From assembly GCA_034005165.1 (NCBI GenBank), contig JAVEVE010000002.1, positions 186,001 through 250,000 of the forward strand: 64,000 bases of DNA, read 5' to 3'. This DNA is from UBA1573 sp034005165 (lineage in GTDB: Bacteria; Pseudomonadota; Alphaproteobacteria; Micavibrionales; Micavibrionaceae). This document shows, piece after piece, positions 42,036 to 51,138 of the stretch. The stretch's first letter is position 1. Every line of letters starts with the position of its first letter. The notes below the pieces were generated by a model, which had not been told where the DNA came from, did no database searches, and saw only the letters and a program-made list of their open reading frames with translations. Position numbers and translations under genes: made by a program.

Positions 42036-44324
42036 ATGACTGGCTTTAAACAAGATTTTATCCATAAAACGATGATCAAGCGCACATGGGGAAAACTCAT
42101 GGCAGGTGTTGCATGTTCTGCGCTGCTTGTCCCTGTGGCAAGCTATGCTGTGGCCGCCGTGTCCGAGGGCATGACGCACCAAGTCACAGCTGAAGCAGAA
42201 GGCCCACAGCTACCGGAAGGGTGGGGTGCGGATCAAGTTGATTTTATGGCAGATACAATTTCCTACGATGATGCGAACCAGCGGATCATCGCAGAAGGGG
42301 CCGTTGAAATTACCCAGAACGATAAAATAGTTCGCGCCCAAAAAATTGTTTATCATTTGCAAACCGAGAAGGTTGAGGCCATTGGGGATGTTGCTCTGAT
42401 GGATTCATCCGGAGATGTGCATTTCGCGGAACAAGTCGAACTCGAGCGCCAGCTTAAAAACGGATACATCAAAAAACTGCGCTCGATTCTCGCGGATGGT
42501 TCTCGGATTCAGGCGGAAGAGGGACAGAGGATTGACGGGAATGTTATTGTCATGCGTAACGCCAGTTATACGCCATGCGAACCATGTAAAGCCGACCCGA
42601 CAAAAGACCCTTTGTGGCAAATTACGGCAGATGAAGTGAAGCATGACAAGGAAGATCATTCGATTTCCTATGAGAATGCAAAGCTGGAAGTCTATGGTAT
42701 TCCGGTCATGTATACACCGTATTTCAAACATCCGGATGGAACGATTGAACAAAAAAGTGGCGTTCTTCCGCCAAAATTTTCGTTAAGTTCAGGTCTCGGA
42801 TTTGGTGTGACCTCTCAATATTACTGGGCGATTTCTCCATCAGAGGATGCAACTATCGGTGCGCGTGTGTTCACAGGCGTAGCCCCGCAGCTTCTGGCCG
42901 AATACAGGAAGCGCTTTGAAAAGGCGATGCTTGAGTTCAATACCAGCACAACATACACAACGCGCAAAGACAGCATCGGCAATGAAACTGTGACCACCGA
43001 TGAGGAATGGCGTGGCCATATTTTCGGCGAAGGGTTGTGGGAGTTGAACGATAAATGGCGGACCGGATTCAAGATGCAGGTCACATCGGATGACCAGTAT
43101 CTACGCGAATATGATATTACCAGCGATGACGTTCTTGAAAACGAGATTTATGCGGAGCGGTTTGATAAACGGGATTATTTTGCGCTCAAGGCATTAAGCT
43201 TTCAGGATGTGCGTGTTAGCGACCGGTCAACAGATCAGCCGAATATTCTACCGGAGTTTGAGGCCTCCTATTTCGGAGATCCTGCGGCATTTCTGGGAGG
43301 GCGCTGGAGCTTGGATGTTTCTGGTCTCGGGCTGATGCGCAAAGGAAACGGTCAGGATGTCGGACGATTGTCTACAGACCTTGGATGGCAACGACGTGAC
43401 GTGACGTCTTGGGGATTTGTAAACGTATTTAACGCCAGCGCTCGCGGGGATTATTATTCGATTTCGGATCGGGATGAAGACTCTCTGGTCGGTGGTTCTG
43501 GGACCGCTAATGCATCGCGCATCTATCCTCTTATCCAGAATATCGTGTCCTATCCTTTGGAACGTGACTTCGACCATTCCCAAATGGTAATTGAACCAAC
43601 CGTCGCTGTAACTCTCTCGACAAATGCGAAGAATGATACGGACATTCCAAACGAAGATTCTCAGGACGTGCAAATTGATGCGCTGAATATTTTTAAAGCC
43701 AACCGTTTTCCCGGCATAGACCGTGTTGAGGATCGTAGTCACATCACCTATGGTGCACGCACAGGCTTATATGAAGAGGACGGTGATAGTCTTGAAGTCT
43801 TTTTGGGACAAAGTTTCCGTTTCGAGAATGAGGATAATCCGTTTCCGGATGGGTCCGGCTTATCCAAACAAAAGTCTGATTTAGTCGGGCAAATTGTTGC
43901 AAATTATAGAGACCGTTTCACATTGAATTACGGCTTCCAGTTGGCATCCGATACGATGCACTCCGAGAGACATGAACTTGACATGGCAACACACATGGGA
44001 CCGATAGGTTTGTCCGGGACATATATTTATGCACGGTCCCTTGAAGGGACAGATCTGGATCAGTCCCGTGAACAGATTTACGGCGTTGCGACCTATGATA
44101 TAAATCCTGAATGGCAGCTTCGCTCTGCTGCCCGCTACGATTTCAGTGCAACAGACGAAGGATTGCGCTATGCAGATCTGGGATTTGATTACACAGGCCA
44201 ATGTGTCAGTGTCATGACACGAGCCAGACGTAAATTCACGTTCGAAGACACCGGAGACAATGCAACCGAAGTAACAGTTTCGCTGGGGTTGAAAAATCTG
44301 GGAACATTCGGAACCAATCAATAG
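42036..44324 (+). CDS. lptD: LPS-assembly protein LptD
   Basis: 762 residues. A signal peptide ending near SYAVAA, then the LptA-like N-terminal jellyroll (DQVDFMADTISYDDANQRIIAEGAVEI would fall at about 67-92; key pattern ADxxxYD...GxVxI), with a Cys-containing NASYTPCEPCKAD segment, and the barrel with YTPYFKHPDGTIEQKSGVL, a strongly conserved LptD stretch. The barrel ends in alternating aromatic strands. It inserts LPS into the outer leaflet. The signal peptide fits better from the second ATG at 42072; neither start has a good ribosome-binding site. surA does not follow, unlike in many proteobacteria. Confidence 0.9.
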   Translation: MTGFKQDFIHKTMIKRTWGKLMAGVACSALLVPVASYAVAAVSEGMTHQVTAEAEGPQLPEGWGADQVDFMADTISYDDANQRIIAEGAVEITQNDKIVRAQKIVYHLQTEKVEAIGDVALMDSSGDVHFAEQVELERQLKNGYIKKLRSILADGSRIQAEEGQRIDGNVIVMRNASYTPCEPCKADPTKDPLWQITADEVKHDKEDHSISYENAKLEVYGIPVMYTPYFKHPDGTIEQKSGVLPPKFSLSSGLGFGVTSQYYWAISPSEDATIGARVFTGVAPQLLAEYRKRFEKAMLEFNTSTTYTTRKDSIGNETVTTDEEWRGHIFGEGLWELNDKWRTGFKMQVTSDDQYLREYDITSDDVLENEIYAERFDKRDYFALKALSFQDVRVSDRSTDQPNILPEFEASYFGDPAAFLGGRWSLDVSGLGLMRKGNGQDVGRLSTDLGWQRRDVTSWGFVNVFNASARGDYYSISDRDEDSLVGGSGTANASRIYPLIQNIVSYPLERDFDHSQMVIEPTVAVTLSTNAKNDTDIPNEDSQDVQIDALNIFKANRFPGIDRVEDRSHITYGARTGLYEEDGDSLEVFLGQSFRFENEDNPFPDGSGLSKQKSDLVGQIVANYRDRFTLNYGFQLASDTMHSERHELDMATHMGPIGLSGTYIYARSLEGTDLDQSREQIYGVATYDINPEWQLRSAARYDFSATDEGLRYADLGFDYTGQCVSVMTRARRKFTFEDTGDNATEVTVSLGLKNLGTFGTNQ

Positions 44325-44342
44325 GACAACGGAAAGTAAGCG

Positions 44343-45071
44343 ATGTCTCTTTCTTCATATAATCCGCGGGACAGATACCGCGACCGCGCTGTGAAACGCT
44401 TTAATAAGGCCATTGGTTTTCTGATCTTGTTTGGTGGTTTTGTCGTGGTCGGTTTTATGGTCGGGCGTGAAAATGCGGTCTCCCAGATTGAATCTCTGCA
44501 AAAAGATCTTGTCTCGAGAGACGAGCAAATGAAAGAGCTGCAAAATGAGCTGACAAGCGTTCGGGCTGATGCTCAAACAGCAACCTCCCGTTTCGAGTTG
44601 CTGCGTGAGCAGTATGAAAAAGATTTGCCGCAGGGTGGTCCTACGCGTGAGATTTTCGAAATGGTCAGAAAACAGATTGAGGAAGGTATGGCACCGGAAC
44701 GTCTGGCCTTCGTGATCCGGTCTGCCCGCCCGCCGCGCAATTGTACCGATCCGTCCAGTAAACGTTTTGTAGTCCGCACACCTGCTTACAACGGACCGTC
44801 CAGCACTGTGACTGTGGGCGAGGGCGCAGTGACTGTTTCAGGGACAGGAGAGTCTTCCCATGGGCGTGGAGGCCAGGTTGAGGCTTGGTTTGATCCGACC
44901 CAGAAAATTACGGTGACATTTAAAACTGCAGACGGTGAAGACGAGACCAGAACAGGTGTCTTGCCGTTCCAGCACTCTTTGATTGCGGCAGGTCGCGAAT
45001 ACCGCTTCACACTCGCAGAAGGGGAGAAGTCTTTCGTCAAAGTTACGTTTGATAGCTGTGACTATCCTTAA
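44343..45071 (+). CDS. Membrane-anchored coiled-coil protein, unknown function
   Basis: 242 residues. A basic N-terminus (RDRYRDRAVKRFNKA), one membrane helix at about 24-42 (IGFLILFGGFVVVGFMVG), then a coiled coil at about 45-95 with heptads (IESLQKDLVSRDEQMKELQ), and a C-terminal beta-rich domain (about 140-242) containing two cysteines (RNCTD and the end DSCDYP). Type II membrane topology with a periplasmic domain is likely. It lies 18 nt after lptD, so co-expression with LPS assembly is plausible. Family not recognised. Confidence 0.65.
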   Translation: MSLSSYNPRDRYRDRAVKRFNKAIGFLILFGGFVVVGFMVGRENAVSQIESLQKDLVSRDEQMKELQNELTSVRADAQTATSRFELLREQYEKDLPQGGPTREIFEMVRKQIEEGMAPERLAFVIRSARPPRNCTDPSSKRFVVRTPAYNGPSSTVTVGEGAVTVSGTGESSHGRGGQVEAWFDPTQKITVTFKTADGEDETRTGVLPFQHSLIAAGREYRFTLAEGEKSFVKVTFDSCDYP

Positions 45072-45087
45072 AAGGCAACGAAACGAA

Positions 45088-45429
45088 CTATTGCTGTTTC
45101 CATTGTCCGTCAATCATCAGAAACTCTCCTGATGATGCCTGATTGAAGATTTTCTTCGCGGCAATTTTTTGAACTTCCTCTAACGGAATACCCTGCTTTG
45201 CAGCCAGTTCTTTGTAAACAACCAAACGACCTTTATTGGTTCGGTTTACAAGGGATGTTACTTCTGAGGAAGGGTTAGGGAGTGTTGCGGCAACCAAACC
45301 GTCACTTTTCTCACCGATCAGACCTGCCTTTTTGGCTGTCGCCAAATCCATATCTGCTGCCATAGAAGTTGCCGCTCCTAATGTCAGGCCAGCTGCCAAA
45401 ACACAAATAAATTTTTTAAAGCTCGTCAT
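45088..45429 (-). CDS. YdbL-like periplasmic protein (DUF1318)
   Basis: 113 residues from an ATG with GGAGG at good spacing; an upstream in-frame start adds residues that do not look like a signal peptide. Signal peptide ends ATSMAA. The mature protein has the DUF1318 pattern: ATAKKAGLIGEKSDGLVAA, then NRTKGRLVVYKELAAKQGIPLEEV with NxGR...Y...A. In E. coli, ydbL follows ynbE and ydbH; YdbH and YnbE join to form an AsmA-type envelope-spanning lipid-transport bridge. The same three-gene order here supports the call. Confidence 0.88.
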   Translation of the reverse strand: MTSFKKFICVLAAGLTLGAATSMAADMDLATAKKAGLIGEKSDGLVAATLPNPSSEVTSLVNRTNKGRLVVYKELAAKQGIPLEEVQKIAAKKIFNQASSGEFLMIDGQWKQQ

Positions 45430-45439
45430 AAAACACCTC

Positions 45440-45667
45440 CTACTTGGTGGTAACGCCAAACAATTCTGGATTCTCGAGCATTTGCGTATCAAGGTCTTTT
45501 TCGACACGCACGCGGACTTCTTGCTCTATTTTGATATTCATATTGATTTCGATAGGTTTGTCCGGAGCTTCAACTTTAACAGTCGGAGTGCATCCACCAA
45601 CGGCAAGGCTTGCCGCTGAACAAAGAACCAAAAACAAAAAAGGGCTACGAATTATTTTCAGGGTCAT
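45440..45667 (-). CDS. YnbE-like outer-membrane lipoprotein
   Basis: 75 residues with a lipobox (VGGCT) after a hydrophobic segment. The mature chain contains KVEAPDKPIEINMNIKIEQE, the characteristic YnbE core (A-P-x-x-P-I-x-I-N-M-N-x-K-I-E). In E. coli YnbE is the outer-membrane partner of YdbH. The ATG overlaps the ydbH-like stop codon by 4 nt, so the two are translationally coupled. ydbL-like follows after 10 nt. Confidence 0.9.
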   Translation of the reverse strand: MTLKIIRSPFLFLVLCSAASLAVGGCTPTVKVEAPDKPIEINMNIKIEQEVRVRVEKDLDTQMLENPELFGVTTK

Positions 45668-47706
45668 TTTTTCTCTCCCTTAACGGAACGGAGTGTAGAG
45701 CTTAAATCCCCCGCCTGCAAGGCCTGCTGCAAAACCTTTCCCAAATCGCCTTCAAGATTAAGGTTCAGCTCTATCGGACGCTCTCCGAAAACGGGACTTG
45801 TTCCACTGGCTTTCAATGTTGTTGTCATATGACCGTCCATCGGCCCATCCATTTCAAAGGAAAGAAGGGAAAACTGGAAGTCACTCAAGGCTTCCCTTAC
45901 AGTCTTCATGCGTGGGTCATCTCCTTGAAGGGAGGCAGGAAATTGTTCGGGATTATATTTGAAATACCCTTTATCAAGGCTGTTGAGTGCGCCGCCTTTA
46001 AAAATAAGTTTTGAATCTTTAATCTCTATGGGAATTTCTCCACTTAAGAGGCCCTGTGCCGTCAGGGATGTATTCCCAAACAAGCGGGACAATTCATCCA
46101 GATCGACTTTATCAAGATGAATACGGGTTGAGACAGCCTTATTTTCACCTTGTCCAACAGTCAAAGGATCGGCGGAAATTTTGCCGCCTGCAAAGTCAAA
46201 AGAAATATCGGAGAATGTGAGTCCTTTATCTTGTCGGCCGAATAGGGAAATCTGCCCTTTTGCGAGGGTGCCATCCTCATTCACGGGTTGAAATGTAAGG
46301 CGTGCCGGTGTGTTTTGTGCTGAAATTTGCCAAGGAAAAATAGTCGGGATTGGCAATACGCCCGAAAGATTTTGGAAAAGGAATCCGCCGAAATCGCCTT
46401 CCAGATTGCTCAGTGTAATATTCATAGGACCACGCACAGTTAGCAGGTCATCTGCGGTTAACGACACATGACCTTCCCCGCTAATATCAACTGTTCCCCC
46501 AGAAAGGCTTAACCCTATTTCAGATTGAAGCGGAAAGAGTGAACTCAAGACTGCCGCATCTATTTTTGACGGGAAGACATCAACAAATAATTCATTTTGC
46601 TCAGGAGAATAAAAGAGCGTGCCTGTAAACTTGGCAGCTCTGCTTTTACCGGCTAGAATTGCCCAAGCAGCCTTTTTAACATCCTGCTTGAAGATGTCCT
46701 TTGGTAAAGCTACTTGTAAGGTAAGTGGTGAAAGTCCGGAAATCCATGTCTTTGTAGCAGGGGATATTTGGTCATTAAGCAAAGATACCAGATCAGATGC
46801 GATTTTAGAGTCGATTGTCAGTTCGAATTGTTCGGGCGGCGTTGTGTTCCAGCGTCCGACAAAGGAAATATCCGGATATCCCGCAGGCGATGTTTTAAAA
46901 TAGACAGGTTCGCTTTTAGATGTATCAAAAGAAAAATCGACATTCTGCAAGAGGGCATTCAAAGTTTTGATGCTTCCCGCACGAATTTCTCCGGCGATGA
47001 CAGGTTGCGTGCCAAGAACAGCAACGTAGGATCCTTGGCCTGATAAGCGTGTTGCTTGGAAACCTGGAAGCTCAACGCGCCCTTCCAGTAATTCTGAAGA
47101 TACGGATAAAGATCTGTCAGGATTGATTTGGCCTTTCCCGTCAATCTGGAAAGATAAAAGTTTTTGCTCAGACCATGCTGAGAATGTAATCACTTGCGAA
47201 TGATCTTCCTTGGCTTCGACATGCGCTTTGGCTTGAAAGCGGAAAGACCCTTGAGGCGTATCCAGATCAAATGTCAGGCCTTGCAGAAACAGGGAACGGA
47301 ACGGCAAATCCGCGCCGCCTTCTGTGGAAGGAGAAGGCAGAGTTGTATCCCACCCCGCAACGCGAAACTTGCCATTCTCGTCAAGCTCTCCCATCAGGGA
47401 AATATCTTTAACCGACAACGAGTCGATTTGACGTTTCAGCAAAAGGTCGCGCCAATCAAGTGTAACGCTGATTTGATCAACTGTACTGAAGTCATTGGCA
47501 TCAAGGGCAATGTGGTCTATGACCAGCCCGTTTGGCGTGAATTGCAGGATTCCAACACGTGCTTGCGGAAATCCAGAGCCGCGAATTTGTGTCTGGATAA
47601 GCGCTTTGATCCAGAATGCCGATCCGAAAATGCCTGCACCGATACAGACACCGAGTGCAGTTGTAACAAGCAAAACTTTGCGAATTCTGCCGCGTTTCGG
47701 TAACAC
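45664..47706 (-). CDS. YdbH-like AsmA-family envelope protein
   Basis: 680 residues from a GTG start at 47706: AGGAG lies 7 nt upstream and the start is just 14 nt after the parE stop. Longer starts would sit inside parE. One N-terminal membrane helix (about 10-32, VLLVTTALGVCIGAGIFGS) precedes a long beta-rich periplasmic domain, typical of AsmA-like bridges. The C-terminal part carries the DctA-YdbH region (GLLSGEIPIEIKDSKLIFKGG; ALSDFQFSLLSFEMDG). Probable role: phospholipid transport between membranes together with YnbE. Confidence 0.88.
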   Translation of the reverse strand: MLPKRGRIRKVLLVTTALGVCIGAGIFGSAFWIKALIQTQIRGSGFPQARVGILQFTPNGLVIDHIALDANDFSTVDQISVTLDWRDLLLKRQIDSLSVKDISLMGELDENGKFRVAGWDTTLPSPSTEGGADLPFRSLFLQGLTFDLDTPQGSFRFQAKAHVEAKEDHSQVITFSAWSEQKLLSFQIDGKGQINPDRSLSVSSELLEGRVELPGFQATRLSGQGSYVAVLGTQPVIAGEIRAGSIKTLNALLQNVDFSFDTSKSEPVYFKTSPAGYPDISFVGRWNTTPPEQFELTIDSKIASDLVSLLNDQISPATKTWISGLSPLTLQVALPKDIFKQDVKKAAWAILAGKSRAAKFTGTLFYSPEQNELFVDVFPSKIDAAVLSSLFPLQSEIGLSLSGGTVDISGEGHVSLTADDLLTVRGPMNITLSNLEGDFGGFLFQNLSGVLPIPTIFPWQISAQNTPARLTFQPVNEDGTLAKGQISLFGRQDKGLTFSDISFDFAGGKISADPLTVGQGENKAVSTRIHLDKVDLDELSRLFGNTSLTAQGLLSGEIPIEIKDSKLIFKGGALNSLDKGYFKYNPEQFPASLQGDDPRMKTVREALSDFQFSLLSFEMDGPMDGHMTTTLKASGTSPVFGERPIELNLNLEGDLGKVLQQALQAGDLSSTLRSVKGEKK

Positions 47707-47719
47707 GCCCGCACTCCTG

Positions 47720-49732
47720 TTAAATGTCGATATTGTCGACAAATGTCGCATTCTGCTGAATAAAGTCAAATCGGGCCTCTGCGTTCTTGCCCATCAGCTT
47801 GCTAACCAGATCATCAAGGTCGGGATTGCCCGAAGCGTCTTCAGGAGATAGCAGTTCAGCTGCCTCAGCTGCATCGCGCAGGCTAACGCGAATCAACGTG
47901 CGACTGTTCGGGTCCATTGTCGTTTCTTTCAGCTGTCTAGCTGGCATTTCTCCCAAACCTTTAAAGCGGGAAATCTCGACCTTGCTCTTGCCCTTGAATG
48001 TGGTTTTCATCAGCTCGTCTTTATGGGCATCATCCATCGCATAAGCGCTAAGTGTGCCTGCTGTCAGGCGATACAAAGGAGGTTGGGCAAGGTACAAGTG
48101 GCCTTTGGCAACCAAATCAGGCATCTGCGTATAGAACATGGTCATCAAAAGAGCGGCGATGTGCGCACCGTCCACGTCCGCATCAGTCATGATAATTACT
48201 CGTTCATAGCGCAGATTTTTGAGAGAAAACCCGGACCCCAGACCGCAACCCAAAGCCTGAGCCAAATCCTGAATCTCTTGGTTGTCGCGGATTTTATCAC
48301 GCGTAGCACTCACGACGTTCAAGATTTTACCGCGCAGCGGAAGAATGGCTTGTGTCTCACGGTTACGGCCCTGTTTTGCAGACCCGCCCGCGCTGTCACC
48401 TTCCACAATGAAAAGTTCAGTGCCTTCGGCAGAATTGCGGGAGCAGTCAGCCAATTTACCCGGCAAGCGCAGACGGCGCGTCGGTGTCTTGCGCGACATT
48501 TCCTTTTCGTCCTTACGACGCTTGCGTTCTTCGGCCTTATTGATAAAGAAATCGAGCAAGGAAGTTGATCGGGCGGGATCGCTGGTTAGCCAGTGATCGA
48601 AATAATCTTTAAGGGCATTGTCAACAAGACGTGTAACTTCAGCAGTTGCCAGCTTGTCCTTTGTCTGCCCTTGGAATTGAGGATCACGAATAAAAACAGA
48701 GAGCATAATTGCTGCGCCATTCAGAACATCATCGGCCTGAATTTGTCCGGCCTTTTTATTTCCTGTCAGATCGCCATACCCTTTCAGTCCACGAACCATC
48801 ATGGTCCGCAGACCTGCCTCGTGCGTTCCACCTTGCGGCGTAGGAACAGTGTTACAGTAAGATTTGGTAAAGCCGTCATCTTCAGCAAACCATGCAATCG
48901 CACATTCAACGCGACCGGCGCCATCTGCCAGCTCTGCTGTACAATGGAATGGATCAGGAACAAGGGTTTCCTGTTCTGCGGTTACTGTCACCAGATAGTC
49001 CATTAAACCATTGGGGAAGTGGAAGCTGGCCTGGGATGGTGTTTTACTATCGCTCGGTAGAATTTCAGGATCACAAGACCATTTGATTTCGACACCGCGG
49101 AACAGATAGGCTTTTGAACGGGCCAGATCATGAATTCGGCGGGCAGAAAATTTTTGAGCTCCAAAAATCTCGGAATCGGGATGGAAGGTAACACTGGTCC
49201 CGCGTTTGCCTTTTGGCGCTTTCCCCAAAGTTTGCAGCTTGGAGGTCACGAGGCCTTTAGAAAATTCCTGACGGAAATGTGTTCCGTCACGGACAACATC
49301 AACACTCATAACATCGGATAGGGCGTTCACAACGGAGATACCAACCCCGTGCAAACCACCCGAAGTCTCATAGGCCTTGTTCGAAAATTTACCGCCCGAG
49401 TGCAAAACAGTCAGAATAACTTCCAGAGCTGATTTTTTCGGATATTTCGGGTGCGGATCAACGGGAATACCGCGACCATTATCGGAAATAGTAACGCTAT
49501 TGTCCTTGGACAGATGGATTTCAATGAGATTCGCATGTCCGGCAACGGCCTCATCCATCGAGTTATCAAGAATCTCATTGACCAAGTGATGCATAGCGGC
49601 ATCATCAGTCCCGCCAATATACATCCCCGGACGACGTCTGACCGGTTCAAGACCTTCTAAAACCTCAATATCTTCAGCGTTATAGCTGGGAGTAGAAGTC
49701 TTCTTTTTCGCATTGGAAAACAAATCGCTCAT
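47720..49732 (-). CDS. parE: DNA topoisomerase IV subunit B
   Basis: 670 residues. GHKL ATPase with VLEGLEPVRRRPGMYIGGTD, EILDNSMDEAVAGHA, DNGRGIPVDPHPKYP and HGVGISVVNALS. TOPRIM domain with ELFIVEGDSAGGSAKQGRNR, LRGKILNV and MTDADVDGAHI. A C-terminal GLGEMPARQLKETTMDP. The PHPKYPKKSALEV segment and shorter length (about 670, no E. coli GyrB-type insert) point to ParE rather than GyrB. It decatenates chromosomes with ParC. The ydbH-like gene begins 14 nt downstream. Confidence 0.92.
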   Translation of the reverse strand: MSDLFSNAKKKTSTPSYNAEDIEVLEGLEPVRRRPGMYIGGTDDAAMHHLVNEILDNSMDEAVAGHANLIEIHLSKDNSVTISDNGRGIPVDPHPKYPKKSALEVILTVLHSGGKFSNKAYETSGGLHGVGISVVNALSDVMSVDVVRDGTHFRQEFSKGLVTSKLQTLGKAPKGKRGTSVTFHPDSEIFGAQKFSARRIHDLARSKAYLFRGVEIKWSCDPEILPSDSKTPSQASFHFPNGLMDYLVTVTAEQETLVPDPFHCTAELADGAGRVECAIAWFAEDDGFTKSYCNTVPTPQGGTHEAGLRTMMVRGLKGYGDLTGNKKAGQIQADDVLNGAAIMLSVFIRDPQFQGQTKDKLATAEVTRLVDNALKDYFDHWLTSDPARSTSLLDFFINKAEERKRRKDEKEMSRKTPTRRLRLPGKLADCSRNSAEGTELFIVEGDSAGGSAKQGRNRETQAILPLRGKILNVVSATRDKIRDNQEIQDLAQALGCGLGSGFSLKNLRYERVIIMTDADVDGAHIAALLMTMFYTQMPDLVAKGHLYLAQPPLYRLTAGTLSAYAMDDAHKDELMKTTFKGKSKVEISRFKGLGEMPARQLKETTMDPNSRTLIRVSLRDAAEAAELLSPEDASGNPDLDDLVSKLMGKNAEARFDFIQQNATFVDNIDI

Positions 49733-49747
49733 AATTATTAACTTTTT

Positions 49748-49756
49748 TGGTATAAT
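49748..49756 (+). promoter_or_regulatory. Extended -10 promoter for the 49820 gene
   Basis: TGGTATAAT matches the extended -10 consensus (TGnTATAAT), about 64 nt upstream of the chosen ATG. No good -35 is visible. It is located in the short intergenic space divergent from parE. Confidence 0.55.
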
Positions 49757-49819
49757 AATGTGGTTGGGGCGGTATCAGAGCACAGAACGCCCCTAAAAAC
49801 AACAATCGGCGAGGCTCTA

Positions 49820-51103
49820 ATGATGTTTTATAGACAAAAGCTTTTGTTTTTATCGACATTCCTGTTGGGAGTCTGTTCCATCACGTTACCATCGCAGGCC
49901 TATTTGAGAATAGACCAGATTGCAGCGTTGTCATACGATATGGAAAAACCAGAGGATGTTCTGGCGAAAGAAATGGAAGTGCATCAGGAAAAACCGTTTG
50001 GTGATGAAAGCCTGTCCATGGAAGTCACCCTTCCGATCGGTTGGCATCGTTATGAAACTGAAACGCTTCAGGATAGTGAAAAAAGCAATAAAAGGTCTGC
50101 TGAGGGGTTAAGCAAAAAAAAGAATTATCAGATCGAAAAAGGAGGAGATATCTTTCGGATGTTGGTCAGGTATTCAACGCCGCCCAGAATTGAACGACGT
50201 TCTGAGTTTCGTGTCAGAAGTATTGAAATCAATTCCCTGATTTCTCTTGAAAACTGGTTTACCGAATTGATTCTTCAGATGGGGTTCTCTCCTGAGGGGA
50301 TAAAGAAAGTTTCCGAGGGGCGGCTTGATGCCCAATATACAATTTTTGAATATGGGGAACCGATGGTTACCAGAGCGGTTGTTACCCGCAGCGGAAATAA
50401 AATCATCATCGCTGAATATATGGTCCATCAGGAAAATTATGATCGTGAAAAGGACCTGCAAATTTATGCGATGAAACAATTCAAAATGTTGGCGCCGCGT
50501 GATGATTTGCCGATTGCCCTGAATACCTATCCGTTTGTTGATATTGCCAAATTTCAGTATCCGCAGAACTGGCTGCTTTATACACCGGGTATTACAACAA
50601 TAGAGCGTATGGAAGCCTCTGTTATTAACTTACGCGGAATGTCTGAAGACCAATACAGTAGCAATTACACAAAAATCCAGATGAACGGACGCGTGGATGT
50701 GTCTGTTGTTTATAAGGGTGAGGGGGTAACGGCCGAGAGTGAAATGGCTCTGATCGGTCAGTCTCTAAAAGATAATGGTTTGGTACTTTCTGACAGAATT
50801 GATTTGGACAAGGATTTCAGAGTACACGAAAAAATCTCGAAATCCTCCGTAAGCGTCTATCATATTATTCCACCTGTATCGACGGAGCTGAAAACCAACC
50901 TGTTCAATAAATCAAAAGCTAAAAGTAACAAGCTGGCCGATTACGAATATTGGGTTGGAATTCTTGAAACATCGGGGCGGTATTATTTTGTTAGGCTATT
51001 GACGATCGGTCGGGATGAGGACTTCAGGGCATGGGCCGAAAATACAGAGGTGTTTAGGGTCTTATTGGGGAGTATCTCACCGGTAAATGACGATATTCAC
51101 TAA
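49820..51103 (+). CDS. Secreted protein of unknown function
   Basis: 427 residues from the first of two adjacent ATGs with GAGG upstream. Signal peptide MMFYRQKLLFLSTFLLG ... LPSQA, cleaved near residue 30. The mature protein has two related-looking halves (about 50-220 and 240-420), each with an IPIGWHRYET- or YPQNWLLYTP-type beta segment and a following KIIIAEYMVHQENYDREKD or YYFVRLLTIGRDEDFRAWA segment. This suggests a duplicated PsbP/DUF-like fold, but I cannot name the family. It stands alone between parE and der with its own promoter and terminator. Confidence 0.65.
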   Translation: MMFYRQKLLFLSTFLLGVCSITLPSQAYLRIDQIAALSYDMEKPEDVLAKEMEVHQEKPFGDESLSMEVTLPIGWHRYETETLQDSEKSNKRSAEGLSKKKNYQIEKGGDIFRMLVRYSTPPRIERRSEFRVRSIEINSLISLENWFTELILQMGFSPEGIKKVSEGRLDAQYTIFEYGEPMVTRAVVTRSGNKIIIAEYMVHQENYDREKDLQIYAMKQFKMLAPRDDLPIALNTYPFVDIAKFQYPQNWLLYTPGITTIERMEASVINLRGMSEDQYSSNYTKIQMNGRVDVSVVYKGEGVTAESEMALIGQSLKDNGLVLSDRIDLDKDFRVHEKISKSSVSVYHIIPPVSTELKTNLFNKSKAKSNKLADYEYWVGILETSGRYYFVRLLTIGRDEDFRAWAENTEVFRVLLGSISPVNDDIH

Positions 51104-51105
51104 AG

Positions 51106-51132
51106 AAAAGCCTCCCGAGCGGAGGCTTTTTT
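51106..51132. terminator. Bidirectional terminator between the 49820 gene and der
   Basis: Perfect 10-bp stem AAAAGCCTCC / GGAGGCTTTT with a CGAGC loop and A/T runs on both sides. It serves the rightward gene ending at 51103 and the leftward der ending at 51139. Confidence 0.9.
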
Positions 51133-51138
51133 ATCGAC

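Noticed and set aside
47707..47769. Longer ATG start for the ydbH-like gene inside parE
   Set aside because: It would overlap parE by 50 nt without a ribosome-binding site, whereas the GTG at 47706 has AGGAG 7 nt upstream and lies just after the parE stop.
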